Shown here piece by piece: positions 18,230 through 26,514 of a DNA stretch of 54,970 nt. The translations under genes and the position numbers were made by a program. Every line of letters starts with the position of its first letter. Position 1 is the first letter of the stretch. The DNA is from Bacillaceae bacterium Marseille-Q3522 (GTDB lineage: Bacteria > Bacillota > Bacilli > Bacillales > Cytobacillaceae): the NCBI GenBank assembly GCA_017898095.1, contig JAGKQJ010000008.1, forward strand, positions 1-54,970, given 5' to 3'. Under the pieces are notes generated by a model. The model did not search any database. It worked only from the letters and a program-made list of their open reading frames with translations, and was not told the origin of the DNA.

Positions 18230-19411
18230 TTAGAATAAATTTAACAGTTTTAATCGGTTGACTGCTTCCTTCAAGCGCTCCTCTGATGTTAACAAAGCCG
18301 CTCTTACATAACCTTCGCCATATTTTCCGAATCCAATTCCCGGTGCAACCGCAATTTGCGCATGTTCAAGTAAATAATCAGCGAAAGTCGCGGAAGTAAA
18401 ACCATATGGAACTTTCAGCCAGGAAAAAAACGAGCCTGAAGGGGAAGCAACATCCCAGCCAATCTCCTTTAATCCGTTTATAAATACATTTCTACGCTTT
18501 TCATATAACCTGTTTAACTGTTGCACGGATTCCTGGCTTCCCGTTAAAGCAGCTTCGGCAGCCTCCTGGATTGCGCCAAATAAACTGACATAAACGTGAT
18601 CCTGCAATAAATTAATCGCTTCAACAACACTCTCATTTCCGATGGCAAAACCGACACGCCAGCCTGCCATATTGTACGTTTTTGATAATGTATAGATTTC
18701 AATACCTGCTTCCTTAGCCCCTGGTGTTTGCAAAAAACTGATTGGTCTCTTTCCATCAAAGCCAATTGCCCCATATGCAAAATCGTGGACAACACAAATA
18801 TTATTTTTTTCGGCAAATGCGACCGTATCTGCAAAAAATTTTTCCGTTGCTACTGCTCCAGTTGGATTATTTGGATAATTTAAAAACATTAATTTTGCCA
18901 TTTCTTTTTGCTGTTTTGTCAACATATGATAATCGGGAAGGAAGTCATTTTCTTCTAAGAGAGGCATGAATTCCATTTTTGCACGGGCTAACGCTACACC
19001 AGACCAATAATCTGGATACCCCGGATCAGGAACAAGCACAGAATCACCCGGATTTAATAAACACTGCGGTATTTCCACAAGTCCTGCTTTCCCTCCGAAC
19101 AATATTGCTACTTCTTTTTCAGGGTCAATACTGACGTTGTACTCTCTTTTATAAAAAATTGCAATCGCCTCTTTTAAATAAGGAAAGCCTTTAAATGGAG
19201 AATACTTATGATTGACAGGATTTTCGCTTGCTGCCTGCAGCTGTTCTACAATGTGTTTCGGTGTTGGCTGGTCGGGATTCCCCTGCCCTAAATTAATAAC
19301 ATCGTGACCAGTTTCGATGTATTTATTCACCTTTCCAACCAATGATGCAAAAAATTGTCTTGGTAAATTTTTTAATAATTCTGATTGTGAAAATTTCACT
19401 TTTACAGTCAC
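18230..19411 (-). CDS. mtnE: Methionine-salvage aminotransferase MtnE
   Basis: A 393-residue fold-type I PLP aminotransferase: INLGQGNPDQPTP, NYPNNPTGAVA, and the PLP lysine in YTLSKTYNMAGWR (about residue 237). It closely resembles B. subtilis MtnE (YkrV), which transaminates 2-keto-4-methylthiobutyrate to methionine, preferring glutamine as donor. The next gene, divergent, is mtnU, whose product removes the 2-oxoglutaramate formed from glutamine, so the pair forms one reaction couple. No S-box is seen in the 100-base divergent gap. The rest of the salvage pathway is not in the window. Confidence 0.85.
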   Translation of the reverse strand: MTVKVKFSQSELLKNLPRQFFASLVGKVNKYIETGHDVINLGQGNPDQPTPKHIVEQLQAASENPVNHKYSPFKGFPYLKEAIAIFYKREYNVSIDPEKEVAILFGGKAGLVEIPQCLLNPGDSVLVPDPGYPDYWSGVALARAKMEFMPLLEENDFLPDYHMLTKQQKEMAKLMFLNYPNNPTGAVATEKFFADTVAFAEKNNICVVHDFAYGAIGFDGKRPISFLQTPGAKEAGIEIYTLSKTYNMAGWRVGFAIGNESVVEAINLLQDHVYVSLFGAIQEAAEAALTGSQESVQQLNRLYEKRRNVFINGLKEIGWDVASPSGSFFSWLKVPYGFTSATFADYLLEHAQIAVAPGIGFGKYGEGYVRAALLTSEERLKEAVNRLKLLNLF

Positions 19412-19513
19412 CTATCTTTATTTCATAATAGTAAATGATATAACTTTACTTCATAATAAAAAAGAAATATGATTCATTTTAACACAGGAAATAGCAAAGG
19501 AGGATGGTCCATA

Positions 19514-20299
19514 TTGAAATTAAAAATTATGATCGTACAAATGGATATAGCCTTTGGTCAGCCGGTCATCAATTTTGAACATGCCGAAAACCAGATAAAG
19601 GAAGCATCACTCCGATCTCCTCATGTCATTGTCTTACCTGAATTATGGACAACAGGATATGATTTAACAAGGCTCAATGAGATTGGTGACTGTGATGGAA
19701 AACAAAGTCTCGCCTTTTTGCAGCCACTCGCTAAACAATATCAAATCAATATTATTGGCGGTTCGGTCGCCAATAAAAAAGCGGACGGCATATATAATTC
19801 ATTATTTGTGATTGATTCTTCAGGGGATCTTGTTCATCAATATGATAAGCTGCACTTGTTTCAATTAATGGATGAACATAAATATTTAACCTTCGGAAAA
19901 AACAACGCTTTATTTCATCTCTGCGGGAAGCAATTTGCAGGCTTTATTTGTTATGATATCCGATTCCCTGAATGGCTTCGTGTCCACTCCTCTCAAGGTG
20001 CAGAAGCGATATTTGTTGTTGCTGAGTGGCCGCTTGCACGTTTAGACCATTGGCGCGCATTGCTTATTGCCCGGGCAATTGAAAATCAATGCTTTGTTAT
20101 TGCCTGCAACCGGGTTGGAAAAGATCCAAATAATGTTTTTGCAGGTCATTCGATGGTTATTGATCCGTGGGGGAATATTCTAGCTGAAGAAGATGAATCG
20201 GAAGGTTTACTCGAAGCAGAAATAGACTTAACGGAAGTGCAAAAGGTTCGGGAAAAGATTCCGATATTTGCAGATCGAAAGCCTTCATTTTACCAATAA
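19514..20299 (+). CDS. mtnU: 2-oxoglutaramate amidase MtnU (nitrilase family)
   Basis: A 261-residue carbon-nitrogen hydrolase. The catalytic triad is visible: Glu in VLPELWTTGYD, Lys in YDKLHLFQLMDEH and Cys in GFICYDIRFPEW. The sequence follows B. subtilis MtnU (YkrU) across its length, e.g. PLARLDHWRALLIARAIENQ. It hydrolyses 2-oxoglutaramate, the by-product of MtnE. I place the start at TTG 19514, ten bases after AGGAGG, because the resulting MKLKIMIVQMD lines up with the family N-terminus; the ATG at 19469 gives an unsupported extension. Confidence 0.85.
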   Translation: MKLKIMIVQMDIAFGQPVINFEHAENQIKEASLRSPHVIVLPELWTTGYDLTRLNEIGDCDGKQSLAFLQPLAKQYQINIIGGSVANKKADGIYNSLFVIDSSGDLVHQYDKLHLFQLMDEHKYLTFGKNNALFHLCGKQFAGFICYDIRFPEWLRVHSSQGAEAIFVVAEWPLARLDHWRALLIARAIENQCFVIACNRVGKDPNNVFAGHSMVIDPWGNILAEEDESEGLLEAEIDLTEVQKVREKIPIFADRKPSFYQ

Positions 20300-20341
20300 T
20301 TATTATTAAGTCTGTATGAAAATGAGAGCTACAGATCCGGC

Positions 20342-20380
20342 GCAGAGAAAATCACCCTTGTAACAAGGCATTTTCTCTGC
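20342..20380. terminator. Bidirectional terminator between mtnU and kinase gene
   Basis: GCAGAGAAAAT pairs with ATTTTCTCTGC, with an inner CCTTGT/ACAAGG stem. It lies between two convergent genes. Confidence 0.8.
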
Positions 20381-20428
20381 TGTTTCATCATTTACTTAAC
20401 CATATGTAATAGTATGATGATCCTCTTT

Positions 20429-21943
20429 TCATGTACCTGGCCTGTTTTTTTTTGCATGAATTGGTAGATAAATATGAAAAATAGTCCCTTTGTTCAATTC
20501 GCTTTCTACTTCAATATATCCATTGTGTTCTTTAACAATTTTATAAGAAACCATCAGTCCGAGTCCAGTTCCTCTTTCTTTTGTTGTGTAAAATGGTTCT
20601 CCTAATCTTTTCAATTTATCTTCCGGAATACCGCATCCCTGATCTTCAACCGAAATGCGGATCTGTTTCTCCTTCTCTTCGACAATCGATATCGTAATGA
20701 GTCCGCCGGACATCATCACTTCAATTGCATTTTTTATTAAATTGATAAAGACCTTTTTCAATTGATTCCGTTCGCAATAGATCATTGGCAAATCTTTAGG
20801 AAAGGATGTTTGAAATTGAACATCAAACAGCACTGCTTGGGCATTCAGTAATTCGACCGTTTCAAGGATAATTTGCTTAATGTCATTATAACTAAATTTC
20901 ACTTCTTGAGGCTTCGCCAATATAAGAAACTCGTTAATAATCGAATCAATCCGCATCAACTCTGACAAGATCACATTAAAATAGACGGAATAGTCCTTTA
21001 TATTATCTTCGAGAAGCTGAATAAAACCTTTGATAGATGTCAGCGGATTGCGAATTTCATGGGCGATTCCCGCAGCAAGTTCGCCAATTACATGGAGTGT
21101 ATCCGATTTTCTTAATTGATCCTCCATCACATATTTTTCCGTAATATCAATGAACGTTAATAAATTTAAGTCACTGAAAACATGGTAATCACTTCTAAAC
21201 TCTAAATACTTTGTTTTGCCATCCTCTAATTGTAGCTTTACAATTTGCGATTCGTGATTATGATCTAAAAAACTGGACAAATTATATTGACTTTCCTTAT
21301 CATTAATCCCGCATATTTCAAAAAAATAGAACAGCGATTTTCCAATTAAAGCTTCTTTCGGCTTTTTTATAAAAGATAAGCAGGATTTGTTTATATCAAG
21401 AATAACCAATGAATCATTGCATAAAAGAATATTTTCCGATACTCCTTCAAAAATTCCTCTGAATTTTTCCTCACTTTTCCGCAGGCTTTCTTCCATACGA
21501 TACCGTTCACTGACATTGCGAAAAATGGCAATATTATAATCATCTTTTACATGCAATTTTATTGTAAATTCGAGTAATTTTTTCTGGTTGTTTGGCATCA
21601 GAAAGAAAAGCTCTTCACGGACTTCATGATAATGCAATAAACTCCAAATGATTTTGTTAAATTCATCATTTTTTTTATAGATAAAGTCCTGCAAATTCAT
21701 TCTGATTAAATCCTGATACTCCGTTTCAAAAATCCGGCATGCCGCTTCATTAGCATCAATGATTGTACCTTCCCCCTGCCAAAAAACAATTCCTTCAATA
21801 GCTTCTAAAAATAAGTATTTGTACAAATTTAAATCATGACGATTTTGTTTTAGTGAGTTCTTCATCTGATCTAACAGCGTTTTATTTTCTGCTTCCAATT
21901 GTTGAATTCTTTTTTCCAATTCTATTGACGAAACCCCTTCCAT
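20429..21943 (-). CDS. PAS-domain sporulation-type histidine kinase (KinE-like)
   Basis: A 504-residue soluble kinase. A short coiled coil (about 6-35) precedes two PAS domains (about 40-150 and 160-275). The HisKA domain has the phospho-His in GIAHEIRNPLTSIKGF (His295). The HATPase domain has NLIKNAIEVM, DQGCGIPEDKL and GTGLGLMV. No membrane segment is seen, as in the cytoplasmic sporulation kinases KinA/KinE that feed the Spo0 phosphorelay. The position beside mtnUE and near ktrD matches kinE in B. subtilis, but the protein is shorter than recalled KinE (about 738). A GGGGGG-rich tract lies upstream of the ATG. Confidence 0.75.
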   Translation of the reverse strand: MEGVSSIELEKRIQQLEAENKTLLDQMKNSLKQNRHDLNLYKYLFLEAIEGIVFWQGEGTIIDANEAACRIFETEYQDLIRMNLQDFIYKKNDEFNKIIWSLLHYHEVREELFFLMPNNQKKLLEFTIKLHVKDDYNIAIFRNVSERYRMEESLRKSEEKFRGIFEGVSENILLCNDSLVILDINKSCLSFIKKPKEALIGKSLFYFFEICGINDKESQYNLSSFLDHNHESQIVKLQLEDGKTKYLEFRSDYHVFSDLNLLTFIDITEKYVMEDQLRKSDTLHVIGELAAGIAHEIRNPLTSIKGFIQLLEDNIKDYSVYFNVILSELMRIDSIINEFLILAKPQEVKFSYNDIKQIILETVELLNAQAVLFDVQFQTSFPKDLPMIYCERNQLKKVFINLIKNAIEVMMSGGLITISIVEEKEKQIRISVEDQGCGIPEDKLKRLGEPFYTTKERGTGLGLMVSYKIVKEHNGYIEVESELNKGTIFHIYLPIHAKKNRPGT

Positions 21944-22062
21944 TATTCTCCCCCCTTAGGACTTCCTGATAATGATATAACTATTCTACGGTCACAGTAA
22001 AAATCCTCTTTATTAAATTCCGTAGCAAGCGATTTCTATGAGTAAGAGTTCGCTTATTTCTT

Positions 22063-22334
22063 ATAAAGTGAAACTTCCATCAGTGGGGTTTTCCGACGTA
22101 CAGGACGTACTAGTGCCGACGTTGCAACAGGACGTTGCGATTTTAGTCAGCCTTCATCCCCCACTGATGGTTAGTCGCGCAAAAGCCCGATTGATTTTTC
22201 TAAGGGCTGAAGCCCTAAGAAAAACCTTGTCTCACCAATCGGGTTTTTAGGGGCAGTTTATCCCCCGCCTAAAATGATTGGTTTCACCTCTATTATTGAG
22301 GCGGGGGTATTACTGCCCCTTAATCTGCGATAAA
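22063..22334 (+). repeat. Modular hairpin element, copy C (one internal module)
   Basis: ATAAAGTGAAACTTCC start, left hairpin with one GACGTACAGGACGTACTAG unit, one TCTAAGGGCTGAAGCCCT module, nested right hairpin, end CTGCGATAAA. It overlaps the last 25 bases of lutC and supplies its final codons and stop. Confidence 0.85.
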
Positions 22335-23032
22335 TCTGTCATTACAATATAAGCAACTTTTACAGGTCCATGAACACCAATTACTAAATTCATCTCAATA
22401 TCAGCTGAATTACTTGGCCCAGTTATGAAATGAATGCTGGAAGGATATTGTTGTTGATTTTTTCCTTTCTCTCGGATAAGTTTCATTGCTTGGGTCATTC
22501 TGGGAACAATGGAGCTGTATGGAATCATGACAATTAAATATTCCGGTAAAACAGCAACCGTTCTGCCGCAATTTATATGGCTATAAAGAACAACAGTTCC
22601 TGATTCTGCCAATGCGACATTGCTTATGACGATCCCTATTATGGCTTGATTTGCTTTTTCAATATTAATAGCTCCCTGATTTGCTTCCCATATAAAGATG
22701 TTTTTTTCGAAAAACAAGGGATCAAGCCCATATGATGAAAAGCGTTCATCCTTCCAGGCAACAATTGGACCACCGCCATATTTACCAATGATTTGCGTAA
22801 GCATTTCCGGAAGATCAGCCTTAGCGGCAGCATAAAAATCCGTGTGGATATCGAGGCATTGCTTTTTTAGAATTTTCAATAAATCATCCTGTGCAGCGTC
22901 TTTCAAGACTTTTTCTTGTGGACGGTACTTCCATACAGGACGTTTTACCCCGGTTAAATTAACTTCTCTTGCAAAACGGCCAGCTATTTTTTGTAAAAAG
23001 GCTTCCCTGTTGTATATTCGCTGATTTGTCAT
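22310..23032 (-). CDS. lutC: LutC, LUD-domain lactate utilisation protein
   Basis: A 240-residue LUD-domain protein very like B. subtilis LutC: YNREAFL, GVKRPVWKYRPQEKVLKD, LKKQCLDIHTDFYAA, ALAESGTVVLYS and FITGPSNSADIEMNLV. LutABC together oxidise L-lactate to pyruvate through an iron-sulfur system. The start is MTNQRIYN at 23032, matching the family; the open frame extends 17 codons upstream into lutB remnants. The last eight codons (LSQIKGQ and stop) are read from the modular repeat. LutC alone is not expected to be functional, since lutA and lutB are broken. Confidence 0.85.
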   Translation of the reverse strand: MTNQRIYNREAFLQKIAGRFAREVNLTGVKRPVWKYRPQEKVLKDAAQDDLLKILKKQCLDIHTDFYAAAKADLPEMLTQIIGKYGGGPIVAWKDERFSSYGLDPLFFEKNIFIWEANQGAINIEKANQAIIGIVISNVALAESGTVVLYSHINCGRTVAVLPEYLIVMIPYSSIVPRMTQAMKLIREKGKNQQQYPSSIHFITGPSNSADIEMNLVIGVHGPVKVAYIVMTDLSQIKGQ

Positions 23033-23034
23033 TG

Positions 23035-23223
23035 TTATTCCCTGCGGCGAATTTCTTCCCCCAGAGAGCGCCATTCCTGCCAATTTCCCAATTCCTCTTT
23101 CGCCTTTATCCTTCTTTGTTACAGGCGTTCCTGCGCATCAGAAACAGCTTCCCGCATAAAGACATTTTCCAGCCCTTCCTCCACGCGATTCTTGAAATCT
23201 GCCTTTCCAATTTTCATTGCCAT
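23035..23223 (-). pseudogene. lutB: lutB remnant
   Basis: Reads [33 protein letters not shown], then a TAA where LutB has Arg, then QRRIKAKEELGNWQEWRSL and GEEIRRRE. This is the first ~60 residues of the LutB iron-sulfur protein (about 475 residues). Everything after that, including the [4Fe-4S] cysteine motifs, is missing, and lutC begins two bases after the final stop. So lutB has both a nonsense codon and a deletion of more than 1.2 kb. The ATG is four bases from the lutA stop. Confidence 0.9.
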
Positions 23224-23226
23224 TGA

Positions 23227-23969
23227 TTAACCTCCTTTTATCAGTTTGATATTTTCATGACTATTCAGCCCTTCTGCAATATGCATTACCTTTATCGGCA
23301 TTTGCTTTCTTATGATTCTCCCGCCGATATTCATCAGACATCCGGCATCAGCTCCGATGAGATAATCAGCATCTGTATGGATCGTACAGCGGATTTTTTC
23401 ATCCACCATTTGTTCAGAAATTTTCGACATTTTTACGGAAAAAGTACCGCCAAAACCGCAACATTGCTCTTTATTCGGTAATTCTACCAACTCGAGACCG
23501 TTTACATTTTTTAATAGTTTTATAGGTGCATCCGTGACACCAAGTAATCTAGTCATATGACAGGAAGTATGATAAGTTGCCTTTCCATTTAATGCGCATC
23601 AACATTCTCAATTTGAAGAACTTCGACAAGAAAGCGAGTAAATTCATATGTTTTTTCTGAAAGCGCTTTCGATTTTGATCTCCATATAGGATCGTCTTTA
23701 AAAACTTCCTCATACTCATGAAACATACTCACGCAGGAACCAGATGGGGAAACGACATATTCTGCAGTTTCAAAAGCCGTTATCATATGTTGCATCGCTT
23801 TTTTTGCATTTTTTACATACCCGCTGTTATAAGCAGGCTGGCCGCAGCAAAGCTGTGTTTCGGGAAATTCCAATTCACAGCCTAAACGCTCTAAAATTTC
23901 GACAACTGCTTTCCCGACTTTAGGATAAAAAATATCCACAAGACAGGTTGCAAATAAGGCGACTTTCAT
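23227..23969 (-). pseudogene. lutA: lutA broken by a one-base frameshift
   Basis: The first part (126 codons from ATG 23969) matches Lut[30 protein letters not shown] and [12 protein letters not shown]. It stops just after NVDAH. The other frame continues [37 protein letters not shown] and [13 protein letters not shown] to 23227. One missing base near 23588-23592 (CATTAAAT where CATTTAAAT would restore His-Leu-Asn) explains the break. LutA is the CCG-domain Fe-S oxidoreductase of L-lactate use. A homopolymer sequencing error is possible for this lesion alone, but not for lutB. Confidence 0.88.
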
Positions 23970-24040
23970 TGTATGTATCCCTCCCTTTATACATGTGACC
24001 GCTTTCTTTTTATTAGTAGAATCATTTACACTATGAATAC

Positions 24041-24069
24041 ACTATAATCTTGGTTCACAATAATGTCAA
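24041..24069 (-). promoter_or_regulatory. lut operon promoter
   Basis: On the minus strand TTGACA (24064-24069), a 17-base spacer and TATAGT (24041-24046), about 70 bases before the lutA start. The promoter looks intact although the operon is decayed. Confidence 0.7.
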
Positions 24070-24179
24070 CTAAATATATGGAAATGAAACAAAAACATTA
24101 CAAATGATGAGAAGTATTTAAATTTTTGAAACCCGCATAAAGCGGGTTTCTCCTAATCTTACCTCCGGCCTCTGTTATG

Positions 24180-24332
24180 TTATTGTTCTTTTTCCTGGCA
24201 ATGATCTTGTTTACCCTTTTGTTTTGTAATAAAAGCAGTTTCGTAAAATTTTCCGGCGTTAAAATCGCCGAATTCTAAGCCGAACTCTTGTTGATTTACG
24301 GTTTTTTTCTCATGCTTTTTTCGCTTATCCAT
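24180..24332 (-). CDS. Small charged protein, possibly spore-related
   Basis: A 50-residue hydrophilic protein starting MDKRKKHEKKTVNQQ, with the internal pair EFGLEFGDFNAGKF and a Lys/Gln-rich tail ending CQEKEQ. Its ATG overlaps the stop of the gene before it (TAATG), implying translational coupling. I do not recognise the family. The EF-x-x-EF pattern resembles the GPR-cleaved segments of gamma-type SASPs, which is only a suggestion. Confidence 0.5.
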   Translation of the reverse strand: MDKRKKHEKKTVNQQEFGLEFGDFNAGKFYETAFITKQKGKQDHCQEKEQ

Positions 24333-24493
24333 TATGAACGGCCCTTTCTTCCCAGCTTGGAATTTCGGTTTGCGCCTTTCATTTCATCTTCCCCCCGGCT
24401 AAATTCTGCCGAAAATTCCTCTTCCTGAATGTTTCTTTTTGGTGTTTTACTATATTTATCTATGGCATCAAAATTTGCTTTTCGCTTTGTCAA
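24332..24493 (-). CDS. Small basic protein, possibly spore-related
   Basis: A 53-residue protein, TTG start at 24493 eight bases after AGGAGG. It runs MTKRKANFDAIDKYSKTPKR, has EEEFSAEFSRGEDEM in the middle and a basic tail ending SKLGRKGRS. The EFSAEF block echoes EFGLEF in the coupled gene downstream, so the two may be related. Size, charge and lack of hydrophobic segments are typical of minor SASPs, but no family is recognised. Confidence 0.55.
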   Translation of the reverse strand: MTKRKANFDAIDKYSKTPKRNIQEEEFSAEFSRGEDEMKGANRNSKLGRKGRS

Positions 24494-24609
24494 TTTCCGT
24501 TCCTCCTTCGAAAAAATCACCTGCAGTGTGTGTTCAAAAAGTTAACGATCATTTTTTTGAACATCCTTTTGTAGTTTAAACATTTTCGAATGAAAAAATT
24601 CGATTGACT

Positions 24610-25965
24610 TCAGCCGATAATAATCCGTTCCTTTGGGTAATGAAAATTTGCCGGTTTTTCTTTGCCGCGTGCCATAATCAAAAAGGAGACCAGTCCAATC
24701 CTCCCGATAAACATTAAAATCATAAGCACTGTTTTTCCTATCCATGTTAATTCTTCTGTAATTCCAAGTGATAAACCGGTTGTTCCGAATGCCGAACAGA
24801 CTTCAAAAATAATTGCAATTAAAGGAAAATTTTCTGTGATAGATAGTATCATGACAGAAAGAAAGCAGAGGATCATCGCAATCATCGTAACCGCCAATGA
24901 TTTTTTTACATCTTCTTCATATACTTCCCTTTTTAAAACTTTAATACTATTCATTCCGCGGGCATAATGCGATAAAAATAAAATGTTTAACGCAAAAGTC
25001 GTCGTTCTGATCCCTCCGCCCACGGAACTCGGCGAGGCACCAATAAACATTAACAAACATATCAAAATTAAAGTAGGCTCTGAAAATTCATTGAAATCCA
25101 TCGTATAAAATCCGCCGCTTCTCGTCGAGACAGACTGGAAGGCAGCATTAAAAAGCGCACGATGCCATGACATTTCTGAAAATAGCCCTCTCCATTCCAA
25201 TGCCAAGATGAAAATTGTTCCAAAAAAGAACAATCCTGCAAAAGTTAATGTTGTCAACTTTGTAAACAAAGAAAACCGATGAGCAGGCTCAGACTTTTTT
25301 CGAAAAAGATAATGCTTCACTTCAATTAAAATCGGAAAGCCAATCGCTCCTAAAGTAATTAAAATTCCTACAATACTTTGAACATAATAATCATGGGTAA
25401 AATTCTGTAATGAACCGACTATTAAGGAAAAACCTCCATTCGTTGTCGCACTTACTGATGTAAATAAACCATAAATCAGTGCATTTTCCCATGAGTATCC
25501 ATTCGCAAAAAAATAGCCACCTAATAAAATTGCCCCGCATAATTCGATGATAAGCAGTAATGTGAATATTTCTTTAGTTAAGCTGACGAGCCCGGACAAG
25601 CTTGATTGATTGTGATCTACCATAATTAACTGACGATTACGTAAACCGATTTTTTTGCCGAGCAATAGCCAGAAAAAAGTCCCCAATGTCATGACACCGA
25701 TTCCGCCAAATTGCAAAACAAACATAAGTGTATACACGCCAAAGGTACTATATGTATCAGAAATCTCAAACACAGATAAGCCAGTCACACTCACAGCACT
25801 AACTGCCGTAAAAACAGTATCAAAAAACGGAACATCAACCCCTGGTTTATGCACCGGCGGTAAGCTTAATAAGATGATTGAAACAGTTACCGCTAATAAA
25901 TAATATGTAATAATCGTTTGGGTAGGTGTCATTTGGAAAAGGCGTCTCTTTATTTTCACCCACAC
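24610..25965 (-). CDS. ktrD: KtrD-type potassium transporter subunit
   Basis: A 451-residue TrkH/KtrB-family K+ channel-like protein. The four pore repeats are visible: SAVSVTGLSV, SVSATTNGGFS, SVSTRSGGFYT and SAFGTTGLSL, each with the selectivity-filter glycine. About eight transmembrane segments with pore helices fill the protein, and a basic C-terminus follows. KtrD forms the membrane part of the low-affinity Na+-coupled K+ uptake system with KtrC, which is not in this window. In B. subtilis ktrD (ykrM) lies near kinE, matching the gene order here. Confidence 0.85.
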   Translation of the reverse strand: MWVKIKRRLFQMTPTQTIITYYLLAVTVSIILLSLPPVHKPGVDVPFFDTVFTAVSAVSVTGLSVFEISDTYSTFGVYTLMFVLQFGGIGVMTLGTFFWLLLGKKIGLRNRQLIMVDHNQSSLSGLVSLTKEIFTLLLIIELCGAILLGGYFFANGYSWENALIYGLFTSVSATTNGGFSLIVGSLQNFTHDYYVQSIVGILITLGAIGFPILIEVKHYLFRKKSEPAHRFSLFTKLTTLTFAGLFFFGTIFILALEWRGLFSEMSWHRALFNAAFQSVSTRSGGFYTMDFNEFSEPTLILICLLMFIGASPSSVGGGIRTTTFALNILFLSHYARGMNSIKVLKREVYEEDVKKSLAVTMIAMILCFLSVMILSITENFPLIAIIFEVCSAFGTTGLSLGITEELTWIGKTVLMILMFIGRIGLVSFLIMARGKEKPANFHYPKERIIIG

Positions 25966-26167
25966 TGCTTCCTCACTCCCCTCTTTTGTGAACGGTTATT
26001 TCGTTTCAGTAATTCCCTTTTTGATGTTCGCCTTCATACTAAAAAAATGAAAGATCATGAACAATTTAAGTATAACCGAAAAACATTACCAATTATAAAA
26101 GAATCTATTTTCCGAATACTATTTATGAAGAGAATTTATCTCTGAAACCAACAAAGGAGTGGAAAAA

Positions 26168-26359
26168 ATGCCTGCAAATAGGAATAAATTGCTTGTTCCG
26201 GGAATTGAACAATATTTGGAGCAAGTAAAATATGAAATTGCTGAGGAATTTGGAGTACAATTAGGATCCGATACCGCCTCTAGAAGCAATGGATCCGTTG
26301 GCGGAGAAATTACAAAACGTCTTGTCAAACAAGCTCAATCTCAACTAAATGGTAAATAA
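26168..26359 (+). CDS. Alpha/beta-type small acid-soluble spore protein
   Basis: A 63-residue SASP. It has the GPR protease site region [18 protein letters not shown] and the DNA-binding segment [18 protein letters not shown], both standard for alpha/beta SASPs, which coat and protect spore DNA. The start is ATG 26168 with AAAGGAG eight bases upstream (a GTG three codons earlier overlaps that site). It is monocistronic. The location beside ktrD suggests sspD, but the paralogues are too alike to assign by eye. Confidence 0.9.
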   Translation: MPANRNKLLVPGIEQYLEQVKYEIAEEFGVQLGSDTASRSNGSVGGEITKRLVKQAQSQLNGK

Positions 26360-26372
26360 AATGGCGAATAGG

Positions 26373-26389
26373 CCTGGTATTATACCAGG
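26373..26389. terminator. Hairpin after the SASP gene
   Basis: CCTGGTAT pairs perfectly with ATACCAGG around one base, 13 bases after the SASP stop. The T run after it is short. Confidence 0.6.
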
Positions 26390-26445
26390 TCTTTGCATGC
26401 CATATCGCCTTGCTTTATCGTGCAAATGAATTCGTTTTGACAAAC

Positions 26446-26512
26446 TAAGAACCGGAGAATCAGGCGGAGACTCCACTCCACCTGACTGCAAAATTCAATT
26501 TGAGGGGGCGAA
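26446..26512 (-). repeat. Fragment of the 'AATCAGGTGG...' repeat family
   Basis: GGAGAATCAGGCGGAGACTCC and CTCCACCTGACTGC form a hairpin. The block matches 34800-34840 (AAATCAGGTGGAGACTC, CTTCACCTGATTG). It ends just before the prfC stop. Confidence 0.5.
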
Positions 26513-26514
26513 TG

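Noticed and set aside
19411-19514. S-box riboswitch in the mtnE-mtnU gap
   Set aside because: Methionine-salvage genes often have one, but none of the conserved S-box blocks is present in this short gap.
24128-24150. GAAACCCGC/GCGGGTTTC hairpin as a terminator
   Set aside because: The stem is perfect, but neither side has a T run, so its role is unclear.
24542-24745. 67-codon minus-strand ORF at the 3' end of ktrD
   Set aside because: It is a shadow of the ktrD C-terminus in another frame.
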